A stretch of 64,000 nt of DNA from Caprella mutica (GCA_947561585.1 CANNZV010000930.1:151286-215285), one strand, 5' to 3'; shown: positions 10,250 to 22,359, counted from the first letter of the stretch. The notes: generated by a model from the sequence alone, not told the origin. Numbers and translations: made by a program.

Positions 10250-12030
10250 ATGAATTGCTCAGGTTTGAAACAATTTAATTTGAATCTCATTGTCTTATTC
10301 ACTGAAAAATGAAACGTAATTAACAGGAAATGGTCGTTTTCACAGAATTTTATATTCATTAACCATTTTGGAGCTGGTTTTTTTATTATTGTGTTTTTTA
10401 TATTAATTTTTTTTCCACTAATTTTGCGCAGAAAACCGAAGTAATCATTGTATTGTCACGCTAGTTTTTTTTTTTTTGAAGTGTTAGTTACTATTCATCA
10501 CCAATAAAGGTAATATTAATTCATCATTGGACAATAAGATCCATATAATGTGATTTTACAGTCTGTAGTTCATTGAAGACAAGTTCAAATAATTCCGCCA
10601 TCTTGAGGCTAATTTATTCAGTCTGAGACTCTGCAGTCTGCAGAGAAGAAAGAGAAAAACATGGAAAATTGAGAAAATAATAAAAAATGGGAAAGAGAAA
10701 GAGAATAAATATACTTTTCGTAGTGTGTGTGTTTGCGAGAACTTTGTCGAAATTAAAACAAAAACAATTTTCAGGAGAGGCATTTTAGTAAAAGTAATTT
10801 ACGTACAATCAATGGTATATCGTTACGACATTTAACCTCTCTTATGGTCAATTTTTGGGCAAAAATTATGCAACATTTATCAAAATATTCAGTATTTCAA
10901 GATTTCCCTTATTGTCTATATGGATAACTCGATAATACATGTTTATTTGTTCATGTCGTTTTCCTTGTGAATGTGCGATATGTTCATGCATTTAAATAAC
11001 TCTTTCTTGGGTGAAAAACACAACTGAAAATATGAATTATTGTTTAGAAGAGGAAATATATCTTCAAATTCGAGAAATCAGTAGCTAACGCAGCGCTAAA
11101 TGTCTTTTCTGATTAAACGCTTCCACAAATAGTATTATAATCGCCACAGTATATTTAAATGAATAATATATTTATTTATTTGTCTAAATTTACATTTTTT
11201 TATTTTAATTTGAAATAGATTGAACACAAAATTTGTTAGCTACAAATTTCATTGACAAATATTTTTTAGCATAACTGAGTTTAAATTTATGTGGGGATCA
11301 TTATGGAGAAACTAAACAAAGAAACTAAATGATGAAAGTAAACTGTTATTCGATTAGATTATTTGAATTAATTGGTACTGCGTGTTCCTGTCAATAACTA
11401 CTTGCTACAAGTGTATTATTAGTAGGGTGTTCTGTTAATTTTCTTGTTATTGAACAAAAAACTTCAAATATTTTTAATTACTAAGAAAAATTTGTTATGA
11501 GGAGTAACAGTTTGAATATCTTTGTCAATTGAATTTCTAAGAATTAATATTTTCTGCGTATTTGTTTGACTGAAATGAATATTGGGAATTGTACAAATGT
11601 AGGTAATAATATATACTCTGAAGCAGTACAAGTTAATTAAGAATATAATTTTAAAAAGTTTTTCACTTATAATACTGTTATTGAATATTTTTATATATAA
11701 ACGACTAATATAATAATTGCATTACATCTAATTATATAAATTAGATTTCTTAAATAGTTTTATCCTCAGTGCAATTCACGTCCTGAAAAATTATTTCCTC
11801 TATTAAGGAAAAATGTCAAAATAATTCCCTACTTAAATATTTAGAAAAATTAAACATCAGAAAATGAGAATGGAAAATTCTGTTTTTCCATGAAGAATTA
11901 TTTAAAATTTATACTATAATAAGTGTCGCTTCAATCCGTCCATGTATCACACTTTTATATATAAATATATATTATGAAGAATAACTAAAATCTGTTGCAG
12001 TATATTGGCTACAGGTTATACTAATATTAA
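10250..12030. other. AT-rich, partly duplicated, no gene recognised
   Basis: 10,640-10,720 (purine-rich) resembles 58,590-58,720, and 11,795-11,920 resembles 60,690-60,790 (TATTTAGAAA, AAACATCAGAAAAT). These confirm that the duplication continues through here. A T-run lies at 10,466-10,479. No exon signal was seen. Confidence 0.5.
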
Positions 12031-12036
12031 CAACTA

Positions 12037-12410
12037 CAGTATTGCCCGTCAAAGTGACTCATAATATTTTATTAATTTGCAAAATATTAATCCAGATGGA
12101 ATTTTTGAGATTCTGTATAATTTAAATATACTAATAATTTCCTTAGTGTGTTTATTTATTTATTTGTTGTCCGCTTCTACATGACGGGTATCAAACCTGA
12201 AGAATGTAACTATGATACGCACGGGAGTATATTGACTTGATATTTGAATTCTTCTGTTTTTAATCAATTTTTTGAATGCTTTTATCAATGAAAAAAGTAT
12301 TATTTTATGTAGAAAAATGAATTTTATTTTAATTCACTAAAAATAACTTAACAACGGGTGATGAAATACTATTGGAGACCCGTTATTTTTAACGGGCGAA
12401 TACACTAGTG
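12037..12410. mobile_element. TA-flanked MITE with GCCCGT termini
   Basis: The left end is TACAGTATTGCCCGTCAAAG. The right end, reverse-complemented, is TACACTAGTGTATTCGCCCG, then TTAAAAATA. The ends share a GTATT(C)GCCCGT(T)AAA core with TA at both borders (12,035-12,036 and 12,411-12,412), which suggests a Tc1/mariner-type non-autonomous element. A small CCCGTTA/TAACGGG stem lies just inside the right end. No ORF is present. Confidence 0.6.
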
Positions 12411-12419
12411 TAATATAAA

Positions 12420-13080
12420 ATGTATATGTTGATATAAATATAGTCTGTATTTGAATATAACATTTATTTCTGTACAATGTTTACTTTGATTTAAATATGA
12501 AGAAATTAGTACAATAGTGTTTTCACTCGAAATACGAAATGCAGCTTTTATTTCTATGTCATCACCTTGATTACTGCATACATAGCAGGTTATTCCCCAT
12601 TTCCAAATTAAAGTTAAGATGAACTCTACGAATTGTTGTTTATGGTGTCTGTTTATAATGTATTTTATGTATGTTTGGACATAGGGTCTTTTAGACAACG
12701 TTTTTTTGACATACGCTCACAGAAGAATAATGAAGACACCAAATTTGTTAATCGAATTAACAAACATAAATATCGATACTAACTCATATCTGATGTCAAT
12801 TTGGTATAAAAATGTCAATTTGCATATATAAAACAGCAGACAATATTCAATATAATTCTGACAGTGGCAGGGAACGTTTGAGTTGAAATACTAATTAGTA
12901 GTTAAACCTTATATATTTAGACACATACTTGCAATAGTATTTAAAAGTAACACATGAAAGCTGTATTTTAATATAAAATTTGAAAGATGAAATCGTTAAG
13001 ATACAGTATTGTTTTATTCATCTTCCACCAAAATTACATTATTTTTGACATACGTCTGGAAAAATTGGTCTTTCTGGTGG
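12420..13080. other. AT-rich, one unassigned minus-strand open frame
   Basis: A 97-codon minus-strand frame (12,405-12,698) overlaps the end of the MITE, so its 3' part is element sequence. The upstream part contains ITCYVCSNQG, but no complete domain is visible. Nothing else was recognised. Confidence 0.4.
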
Positions 13081-13085
13081 ATTAA

Positions 13086-13268
13086 TTACTCTGTTGAAGC
13101 ATAGTAAACCTTAAAATATGTCTGTGGGTTTACTGGTAAAACTCCGCTGTTAGATTCCTTGAACATTTTGCCACGAGTGTTAACAGAGTACCAATCAGAT
13201 ATCAAACAAAACACCAAAGCACAATTCAGGCTTGACAAGTACCACTCTAGTGATAGTACTACATACAT
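13086..13268 (-). pseudogene. Candidate chemoreceptor C-terminal exon
   Basis: The minus-strand frame, less AT-rich than its surroundings, ends SDWYSVNTRGKMFKES, then VNPQTYFKVYYASTE-stop. Odorant receptors carry an S-x-W-Y motif before transmembrane segment 7 and a terminal segment of the type (V/L)N-x-x-T-(F/Y)-x-K-(I/V)-x-Y-A-S. The two motifs are closer together here than usual, so either an internal deletion has occurred or the match is fortuitous. A possible acceptor (CACTAG) lies near 13,250. No paralogous copy was found in the window. Confidence 0.3.
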
Positions 13269-13819
13269 GATTGAAAATAAATCTTTTCATTAAAAATTTT
13301 TTTTAATTAAGAAAGAATCAGCTACAACAATGCCATATTGAAAAGTGGTAATAAAAAATATGTACATATTAGCAACATTAAAGCAATCTAACCATCATAC
13401 GAACACATAAGTAACACAGGTTAATCCCATTTTAAAACCATATCATAAAGAAATATATATTATAAAGAATTTTACGATCACAGTATCTTATAAAAAATAA
13501 CAATTTTGAGTTTGGTATTCATACATTATGAAAATTTGCATAATATCGTGATCATAATTTTGATGAGAATGAACAATTGAACTTGTATATTAAAATCTAT
13601 GTAGCTGAAACAAACTTCTTCCTAATTTTATGAGCTAACATGTTATAGATCTTTGAAATTAGAAAAATTTCAGGAGTATTGATGGTAGTTAAAAGTGTAT
13701 GCATTATATAAAGAATTATCAATGTGTTAGAATATATTTTTTTTACATGTTACACATTCCTGAATGGGATCATCAATATGAAAAATGAATTTAATCTTAC
13801 CGAGTAACTCATTACTTAC

Positions 13820-13975
13820 ATCCTTGCAGAAGATAAATCTTTGGAAGTTATCTCAACGTAGATTCACGCACCACTGATTTTACAGTTTGTTCCATTGTGT
13901 TTTCTTTTCCTCCTTGAATACGAAATTTGTGATTCGAAAATTGAACGCAGCTGAAGTGTTTTGTGAACACCGAGG
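13820..13975 (-). other. Conserved 5'-exon-like block with donor and short uORF, copy 1
   Basis: About 155 bp is nearly identical to 61,722-61,877 while the flanks diverge clearly, suggesting constraint. On the minus strand it ends at a consensus donor (GGAT|GTAAGTAA, GTAAGT at 13,814-13,819), which is also intact in the other copy. An ATG in good context (ACACAATGGAA, 13,893-13,895) opens a 15-codon frame MEQTVKSVVRESTLR-stop (13,848-13,895). The second copy differs by one residue (A for V) and has the same stop. All three frames are closed before the donor, so the block looks like a 5' untranslated exon or promoter-proximal region of two minus-strand paralogues. It could instead be a young dispersed repeat. 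Confidence 0.5.
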
Positions 13976-14475
13976 AAAATAAATGTTCACCATTTTTCTT
14001 GGCATCTAAGAAATCATGAGGGAAAAATATAAATAGATTCTTTTATAAATATTATTTTTCATGATTAATTACTAGATCTACAGAATGGTTTTTCTATTTC
14101 ATTCAAAGATTTTAAATATTCTGAAATCGTATTTCCTTTCGAATTTAAAAGAGTAAATCCAAGTGACGTATCATAATTTTCTAGAATGTGTTTATCTGTG
14201 AATTTACTTTGCAGATATCCTCTGTATATTTGATATCTGAATAAAGTTTAAAATGCCAATGACTTTAATCAACATTACTGATAGTTATTACTAGATATTA
14301 ACTAATTTGCTTCCCATTTAATACATTTATATACCCCTACAGTGTCAATATATCTTGATCTTTTCATATACGCAGGAGTAAAGTCCTACTTGTGATATTT
14401 TCCAGGACAAATCTTTATCCAAGGAATCATTTTCTAAACCTACCAGCAGTCACACAAAATCTGTCTCCTTCTTAA

Positions 14476-16190
14476 CCCTAGTAACCTAGGGATTGATCCA
14501 GGCGGACCAGTCCTAGTGTAAAAATATTAATTGTGCGGACAGGTTTAGTGCTTAGCCAGGTTATTGAAATGCGTTGTAGTATTGACAGAGGATTCTGGAA
14601 TATATTTCACTAAATTAAAACATAATACAAGGGATATAAATATCACATATACACACTTCAACTATTTGGAATTAATAACATTATAGAGAGATTCTTCTCA
14701 CTTATTTCACTAGCTAAGCTAGAGATGCACTGCAGCACCCCCGCCAAGTGTTCCCCAATCTATAGCTTTTCATGAGCCAAGCAGTAGCAGAGAGCCAGAC
14801 TGCAATAGCTAAACCACTCGTTGTCGCAAGGATATATATGGGGTTACTTGGAACTATGCCGAACGCCCAACTCCTGCTTAACTAAGGTGAGTATTTGGAT
14901 CTTTCAGCGAGACAGAGAACAAATGGCAGGGAAGTTATACAGAATGGCATTCCAACCATACTACATATACCGGTAAACAAGCAACAGTGCTAACTCAACA
15001 AGATTATACAAGCCTCCTGGTTTAAACAGCCTGTCCTACACAAGGATACAAAGAGGTCTAACAAAGTCCAACACCAGAGGAACACACACTACAAGAGAAT
15101 AACAGAAAATCACTAAACATACTATTGGAAATGAATGGTATTAAAATGGATGCTAATTATAATATAAACACACAATGAATAAACAAGTAAAAATGATTCA
15201 GTCACACTGGAACTAAAACATATTCACGAATCAATAAATTGAAATAGACACTCTACATAAATTATATTTATTCACGAGAGTGACACTATCACTAGGGTAA
15301 GTGACCCAAACACCGAGCACAAAAACTGTGCTCGATCATCGACGAGCAACTGTCTAATAATATATAAATTTACTTTAATGGAATTCTATAGACAACTAAA
15401 CTTCCTGATTGAAGAAAACGTGTAACATCTGTCAACAATGCCTTAATCACGGCATTTCCAATCTCACTAGTAACAAACAATGTCTTTACACAACAAAAGC
15501 AAAACTATCAATGAGACCTAGAATTATAGGTTTAAAAAGTGAACAGGATAACATTTACAGAATACCGGACAATGACAAAAAATAGTTATTCTTTATTAAA
15601 CCTGACGGCCTAAAGGTCAGAACATTAATTATTTAATTTTTGAAGCGATTATATGTAAGCTGTCTTTTCATGACATTTACTTTTCAACATAAATAAAACA
15701 AATGTTTAAGAAATAAGGGTATAAAGCGCAAGATTCTCAAATTATGAGCATTTATTCAAATATACAGGGTTCTCAAAAAACAACAACAGAAATCCACTTT
15801 AAGTTAGTATAATCCATTCACTACATGTTTCTTTCTTGTTTTTTTTAATCGTTGAACCCATATTCATCCACTGTTCAATTTTTATAAAGTTTTATTGATT
15901 TTTGTGAATGTTATAAAGCTCTTATTGATGGGTGATGACAATGGCTTCTGCTCAAATAGTTAGAAAACTAAGAAATATTCGTTTCTCTTTCTTGCTTTTT
16001 ATTCTTATCTCAAATAAATAATTATTCTTTGGAATTCACCATAGATGTGTGAATAGGAAATGAAAGTTTTTATAAAGACAAAATATCTCAAAGTCAATTT
16101 GTTGAGATTTTATGACAGTTGTAGTGAGGACTTGTCCGCCTTGTCCCTACTAGGTTACTGAGCAAACTTTTATGGGCTAGGTTACAAGGG
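14476..16190 (-). mobile_element. TTAA-flanked piggyBac-like element, family D (long copy)
   Basis: TTAA lies at 14,472-14,475 and 16,191-16,194. The left end CCCTAGTAACCTAGGGATTG is followed by CAGGCGGACCAGTCCTAGTG. The right end reads TAGGTTACAAGGG. Both ends match the family-D copy at 62,706-63,347 in inverted orientation (CCAGTCCT and TAACCTAG phrases). At 1715 bp it is the longest family member, but no transposase frame survives. The interior holds moderately GC-rich islets (about 14,700-15,070 and 15,260-15,340) unlike the short copies, probably nested material. Confidence 0.7.
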
Positions 16191-16199
16191 TTAATTAAT

Positions 16200-17580
16200 T
16201 TCTGTGGAATAGTGGAAAAGAGAATAAATTGCTATAAAGAATACATCTTTGTAAATATCAGATAATACGATATATTAAGATTCAAATGGATAAATAAGAG
16301 CAACAGATTAGTCATTCTTTAAACTTATAATTTACTGTAAGAGATATTGTTAAATGCCTATATTGACGTTTACTTTTTATGCAGCCTATTTCAGATTCAT
16401 AATTTATTGCTTAACCAGTTTATCATTCTAAAAGCTGTAACAAGCTATTTCCTTTTTTTCCCTTTTATTCTTTACTCGGGTTCTCCCTTTTCAGTTTCTT
16501 TTATTCACAATTGGCTATTATTATATATTATTCTACATTTCAAACAAATTGAATTTTTAAATCGATAGCATCTTCCAGTGAATAATTAGTTAAATTAGAA
16601 TATTATTAGAAATTTTCAATAATAATAATTCTCATAAAGCACACACTTTTCCTTTTTTTTTGTTTCCCAATTATTTTATATTTCTTCTTTGGTAGATGAA
16701 TGTATTACCATAGTGATGGGGCAATGATTTGCTTCTGTCGTCAATGACCTACAAACTACATATCTTCATATGATTCACATCTCACCTATGAATAATAATG
16801 TGGGGTGAATAATATATGTATTTTACATTTAATATTTCAATAAGTTTTCACAGTCTCAATATATATTCGACATATTATGTTAAGGATATTTCTACCTATA
16901 AAAACCTTCACTCTCCTTAATGTTAACTTTCTTCAAGTTTCAATTCCTGCGAGTAACAAATCTATCTACCACTTTGACCCTTTACTCATGAAAGTTAGAT
17001 TATTCCTCTCCAGTATTTGCATTTCAATTATTCAGTCAACATGATTTTGCCCTAAAAGTTCCAGGATCTTATTTGGATATAAACAATCTGAAAATATACA
17101 GAATGTAAATATATACCTATAAGAGAACTTCTATGAAAAATGTTATTTCTTCTTCCAGTTGGCTCGACCTCTTTCATTTCCTGCATCGTTTTTTTATCTT
17201 TACTGTTCTACCAAAATTGTTGAAATGCAGTATTGGATGCGGTCTGGAAAGACGAAAATATTTCTTCCCTTAATTCTCCTATTACAATAATTATTAGATA
17301 TTTGAATTAAAACTAATTGAAATCCCATTGATTATCACTTATTAAAATTGAAGGTATAGGGATAATAAACCTGGAATATAATTCTAAAAATAAACTCGCT
17401 GAGTTATTATTTTTTCAGTAGTTCTCTACAAACCTTATTTCAAACTAATAGGATAATATCATGATCATCCATTGTGAATTGATAAATAAAAATTGAATTC
17501 TTCAATTTAAATATATTTGTAAACTGAATACGTATTCATAATATTATATACGATACTGCAGAAGCTTTGATCAATGGGTA
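16200..17580. other. AT-rich, nothing recognised
   Basis: A plus-strand frame at 16,347-16,568 is hydrophobic but T-rich, and lacks receptor or signal motifs. No repeats or exon signals were otherwise seen. Confidence 0.5.
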
Positions 17581-17586
17581 AATGAT

Positions 17587-18746
17587 TTGGTGCCAATCCT
17601 AGATTAATGATATTATACCTAGAGAGAGTGAGTGTTTCAGCGACTGCAGGACGCTGAGTGAGTCGGAGGGTCCAAACCTAAGTAGCTAGAGTGACGTAGT
17701 GTGGAGAGGTATGCTGCACAGCTCGCTCCGCCTTGATTATATGATTTGAGAGGGTTTTACTGCTCTCTCTTGACATCTATCTTTATTCACAACTATACCC
17801 ATATCAAATATCGTCATGGCTTGCTCTAATGAATGTTATCTAATTAATTATAAGATGTAAACACTTCAATCGCAAGATGTTATGAGTGACTAACCCCCGC
17901 GCTATATTATTTAAATACAGGTAATGGTAACTTTGAACATCGGCAAATTGATTTACCTATATTAAACTCTGTTGATAATAAAAATATATATTGATAATAA
18001 TAATGTTACCCACTAGTGTTTTCCTTACAATAACACACGTTATATATTTTTACCTCTTTTGAAATCGAAAAAATATTAGATAATGAATTTTTACATCTGG
18101 GGAAAATACGAATTATCGGTCAGTTTCATATATTCGGTCATATAAGATAAATTCTATTTTAGTTGGTATCTACAATAAAATTTAAATAACAATTATAATA
18201 TCATTTTTTCTTATATGACCGATGATATAAAACTGACCGATAATTCGTAATTCACCCTACAGTATACTTAAATAATGGTAACGGGAGTAAAATTAAAGTA
18301 TTATGTTATGCACAAATGTTGCATTTCTACTATATTAATGATAATAAGTTAGGTATTCAAATAATAATTATGTGTTAATACAAATTATGCATTGTGAGAA
18401 AAATCTCAAAGTTCCGTAAGAGCAACTCACTATGTGTATATATTTAAAACTATTCTGCTGTGTGATGTTATGCGATATAATAATCATTCATTATTAAATT
18501 CATAATGGAATTCATTGAAAATTAGTTTTCAGTGCAAAATTATAATACTTCTCAAGAATTTTATTAGTAAAAATTGCATGGAAACATCATAAAATAGTTT
18601 TATCGCGCGACCGCTTCTTATAACACACCCTACCCTGATCATGTCTTGATAATCACTGTCGGCAGATCGCGCGATTTGCTAAGGTTTGAAAGCGTCACGC
18701 AAGACGCTATATTATTTTGGCCACTGACTCACCACTTGGTGCCAAT
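17587..18746. other. Composite islet between 11-bp direct repeats
   Basis: TTGGTGCCAAT occurs at 17,587-17,597 and 18,736-18,746. Between them are two GC-richer islets (17,625-17,775 and 18,600-18,725) and an AT-rich centre holding a MITE. GATCGCGCGA-type sequence appears in inverted orientation at about 18,604 and 18,664. The direct repeats could be a target-site duplication of an unrecognised element, but no terminal inverted repeat or LTR was found. Confidence 0.3.
18099..18258. mobile_element. Hairpin MITE, about 160 bp
   Basis: The left arm ACGAATTATCGGTCAGTTTC, continuing ATATATTCGGTCATATAAGA, pairs with the right arm TCTTATATGACCGATGATAT, continuing AAAACTGACCGATAATTCGT. The arms are about 48 bp with few mismatches around a 55-bp AT-rich centre. 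The outer bases GGGGAAAATACG and CGTAATTCACCCT are weaker matches. Superfamily unassigned. Confidence 0.85.
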
Positions 18747-18749
18747 GGA

Positions 18750-20210
18750 AGCATGAATTAATAACTAATTTAATTTATTAGAGCGATAATAATTCGGTTA
18801 ATTTTAAATTGATGAGTTCATCAGTTAAAGCAATTTCATTACAATTTTTGAAATAAAGCTAATTACAATTTATACTATAAAAAAATCTTTTATGTTTTAG
18901 TACTACTTAATTACATGAACTGATAAAGTTCATCTGAACTGATAACTACTGATAGCTCTCCTTATTGTTTGATGAATTGTACGTATTTGCTCACTAGATT
19001 CGAATATCAATTTTAAAGAAGGAGAATGGAATTAAGTTACCTGTAATCCTATGCATTTATTGCTGAAATAATCAGTGTGCGTATTTCACTTAAATAAAAA
19101 AAAAAGTCAAACTAATTAGTAGCATTTTATAACATCAATAAGGTAAAACATGAAGATTTCCAAATATAGTTTTGTTCCTATTTTGAAATTTATATTTAAT
19201 TTAATAGCGATATTGACAAACTAATAAAAATTAACAGCTTTTACGAATGCTTCATCCTACTCATTCCTTAAAATCTCTATAAATAAATTATTTTCGGACT
19301 TCATCACTTCAGATTATAAATTATTTGAGGTCAATCATATTTTATACAAACAATTGTATCTAGGTAACGAAAGAATTTCCTTTGAATTAACAAATAAGAT
19401 AAAAATGTATCTATTATAATGTGACCGTAATTGCCCGAAAGCAATAGTCAACAAACTATTCTGTGATTTTTTGAAGAGTTTGTTTGTTCCTAATCAGGAC
19501 ACTGCTAGTTGGCGGGTGACAGCACGAAAGGGAATGAAACATATGAATATTGAAGAACATTACTTTTGATCACCAGCAAAATATTCTTTATAAGATCAAA
19601 AACGTTTGGTTCTATCATAGAACAGTTAAACACTTTGTAGTAGAAAAATCTAAAAGAAGTCTCATGTATCAAGGATGACGAAATAAAAATCAACAAGAGT
19701 TTTTAAATGTATCTCAATGCAATTAAATAGACTAACAACAAGTTAATTTTTTTGAAGGGAGTGTCCCACTTTTTGAGATGAGGGTGAGATGCTTAATTTT
19801 CTCAGACTTGGTTACACTGTAAATATAGACAATTTTTTTCAAAACCCAAACATTCTCCCCCCCCCCCCGCCCCCTGAAAAACCGCAAAATTTGAACTTTT
19901 CTAAAATCGCTACTTCTCCCTCATTTTTTGACCTCCTAGAGACATGGGACTTAATTCATTTTGTTCATAATTTCACACTCTACTACAGTCCGATTCGTTT
20001 AGTAAAATTCACATCCTAAAAATAGATAGAACTAAAAATTAAGAAAAAAAAATATGATTACATTTTCCAATAGACTTTTTTACAAGTTGCTAAATAACAT
20101 ATCACCCGATCGTACTTTTCTAGACAACCAAATTCTGAATTGAAGACAACTAAATTCTCTAAGTCAAAAATTGAAGATTGAGTTTGCTTCAGAAATTGAA
20201 AATGAAAGGT
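18750..20210. other. AT-rich, nothing recognised apart from a C-run
   Basis: A run of C residues broken by a single G lies at about 19,855-19,874; it makes a proline stretch in one chance frame. No gene or repeat was recognised. Confidence 0.5.
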
Positions 20211-20217
20211 TTTCGGA

Positions 20218-21425
20218 ACGGTGACCGGACAACTCTCCGCCGGACAATTCGTCGTAAGGACAATTCGCCGCAAAAAACAACTCGCTGCATGATATATTAT
20301 GTTTTACCACCGTATACACTATTTATTTTTTTAAACATTTTAAATATAATGTGCGTGTTGTAAATTAATTATCAAATTTTCTTAGCAGTATTTGAAAATG
20401 TTTTCTTTTCCATTTCCAATGGTAAATATAATGTTTTTTTAAATATTATATGTATAAATATGGCGTGTGTCGTAAATAATTTAACAATAAAATATTCTTC
20501 GTTCTATTTGAAAGTATTTTGATAAAAATAATTTGATATTGGAAATAAAGCAAGTTCATGTGTCTTCTTTATAAGTTTAATGACTTATAAAAATTACTTT
20601 AGCTTAGAAATAGCACATTAGTGTAAATAAAGTTATTTAACTACGTAGTTTTAGAATTTGTGTAAAGGTACGTTATGCATGCAGCGATTGTTGTGATCAT
20701 CTCTCATCGATGATCTTCCAGCAATAGGAATACATTGAATTATAGCTCGGCGGTAATCGCTTGTTCCAAAACAGCTACATAGGAATTGCTGTGAACTAGT
20801 GCTCAGCGATAATCACTATGCGATGATCGCAATTAACAATCGCTGCATGCAAAACGTACCTTTAGGTAGACTAATAAGTTTCATTTACTATCACCTCTAT
20901 ATTTTTCTATTTTATTCGTCAGTGCAGTCACTTGAGCTTGTGTTCCTTTCAACATAATTCCATGGTAAGTGATTGCATCCACGGAGTAGCTTTCCTGCAG
21001 CCATTAGCTTGTCACGGACTGGTGGTTGGTGCCTTTGTTTAAAGTCATTTTGGTTTCTGACTCTTTCTTCCTGTCCCATGTATTTAATTTCCGTTTGACG
21101 TCAATTAAAAAGCCCTTCATTTCAAAGCAGAGCTTCTAAATTTATATTTATAGCTCTAATACTTTTTGTGCCCTGAAATATTCTCACAGATATAACATAA
21201 GAAACTACCTAATTGTAATAATGAAATTTGTCAACTACTATTTTACGTTAGTCTTGAGCGTATAGAAACAAATCATTGTACAAATTTATAATATTTTTAA
21301 GTGATGTAACTGATGTATACGCCGAACAAACATAAATCACGCGGCGAGTTCTCCTAGCGGCGAGTTGTCCTAGCGGCGAGTTGTCCTCACGGCGAATTGT
21401 TCGCGGCGAGTTGTCCGGTGGCAAG
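20218..21425. mobile_element. Fold-back-like element with modular TIRs, family A copy 1
   Basis: The left end (20,218-20,330) is a run of variants of GGACAACTCGCCG (GGACAACTCTCCG, GGACAATTCGTCG, GGACAATTCGCCG), then ATATATTATGTTTTACC and CGTATACAC. The right end (21,315-21,425) is the inverse: GGCGAGTTGTCC modules, five or six in number. A second family member at 28,391-29,640 shares the interior in the same order (CAGTCACTTG, GTGATTGCATCCAC, CTGGTGGTTGGTGCCTTTGT). No transposase frame is intact. The architecture resembles fold-back or modular-TIR DNA transposons; the superfamily is not determinable by eye. Confidence 0.8.
20665..20862. mobile_element. TA-flanked MITE nested in family A copy 1
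   Basis: The inverted termini AAGGTACGTTATGCATGCAG, continuing CGATTG, match the reverse complement of the right end with one mismatch over about 26 bp. TA lies at 20,663-20,664 and 20,863-20,864. The related element at 28.4-29.6 kb has the uninterrupted site (about 28,875: CATAGGTAGGCTAAT against TA|...|TAGGTAGACTAAT). The inserted length is therefore 198 bp plus the duplicated TA. Confidence 0.9.
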
Positions 21426-21429
21426 ATAT

Positions 21430-21930
21430 TCTAAAACCCTTCGAAATGACCAATTTTCGATTTTTTTGTTGTTAAATTTTTTTTTCTTTTTTTTTCTTTT
21501 GAAAAAGCAGTACTATTATTGATTACATGGAAAATACTAAGAACAAACAAATTCTACTTCATGAGTACCATTTTCTTCTTTGCTTCCCCAGCTCCTCCCT
21601 CTCTCTTCCTTCATCTCCTCCCCCTCTCTTCCCCACTCCCCCAGCTCCTCCTCCCTCCCCTTTTTGAGACACTTGCAGACAACTTTCATGCCTATAATTT
21701 TACACATGAATTGGGAGATTATAAGGTGTCTTTTTTTTTAATTATCTCACATTTCGATGAAACACTTCCCTTGATAATTATCAGCATATAATTTCAAAAT
21801 TCGAAATATTAGAATTTGCAACTAAGTTTATATTATATCTAAATTGCACACTAATTACGGCCTCAATAAAAAAAAACATTACTCCTTGTATTTTATGGAT
21901 AATTCGATCTATTTCATGTCAGTTAACCAC
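21430..21930. repeat. Polypyrimidine tract in AT-rich sequence
   Basis: About 21,586-21,664 is almost pure C and T (CTCCTCCC, CTCTCTTCC motifs). A T-rich run (21,477-21,500) precedes it. The plus-strand frame across it is low-complexity and not considered coding. Confidence 0.8.
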
Positions 21931-21939
21931 TTCTCCGAA

Positions 21940-22350
21940 ATGTAAAAATAACAGACAGAGTGTCAAGCTCTTTTTGTTATAAGATTAACTATGTTCGCAA
22001 TTTGCAGCAATAACACCTCACTGTTTCTGAGATGAGTTGCGCGTAGTAATTAGATTGTTTACGAAAACTGATATGTTGATATCACAATAAGGTAGTAAAT
22101 AACTATTTCCATTCACCTACACTTCATTTTATTGAAATTTAAAATCAGAATTTCTGCTTCCTTTTAAGTATTATTGACAAAAAATACTCAGATGATTCAT
22201 ATCGCTAATATTCACTAGGTAGTCGCAGTTAAATTTTCATTGGATATTCATAGATAATGAAACACAAGAATTTTTTAATTTCCTCTTTCAAAATGCTAAA
22301 TGACAGACCGACAGTAATATTCACACTCCCTAAATTGAAAAGATAGAATA
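21940..22350 (-). repeat. Duplicated block shared with 62.4-63.7 kb, possible receptor exon relic
   Basis: AAAATAACAGA, GTTATAAGATTA and TTAGATTGTTTA phrases (21,940-22,060) match 62,455-62,575; 22,190-22,330 matches 63,550-63,660. On the minus strand one frame reads VRCYCCKLRT-stop-LIL here and VSCYCC-stop-LRMKLIL in the other copy. YCC followed by an L-rich stretch faintly resembles the YCxxGE region of odorant receptors. The intervening TTAA element at 62.7-63.3 kb is absent here. Confidence 0.5.
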
Positions 22351-22359
22351 TATGTGATA

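Noticed and set aside
12405..12698. Minus-strand frame with ITCYVCSNQG resembling the start of a Ly6/quiver domain
   Set aside because: Only two cysteines, no further Ly6 cysteines, and the 3' part runs into a MITE. Too little to call.
19789..20019. Frame with a proline run
   Set aside because: Produced by the C-run near 19,855-19,874; no other coding evidence.
20058..20363. Opposed open frames at the left end of the family A element
   Set aside because: They read through the terminal module array and its flank; not conserved in copy 2.
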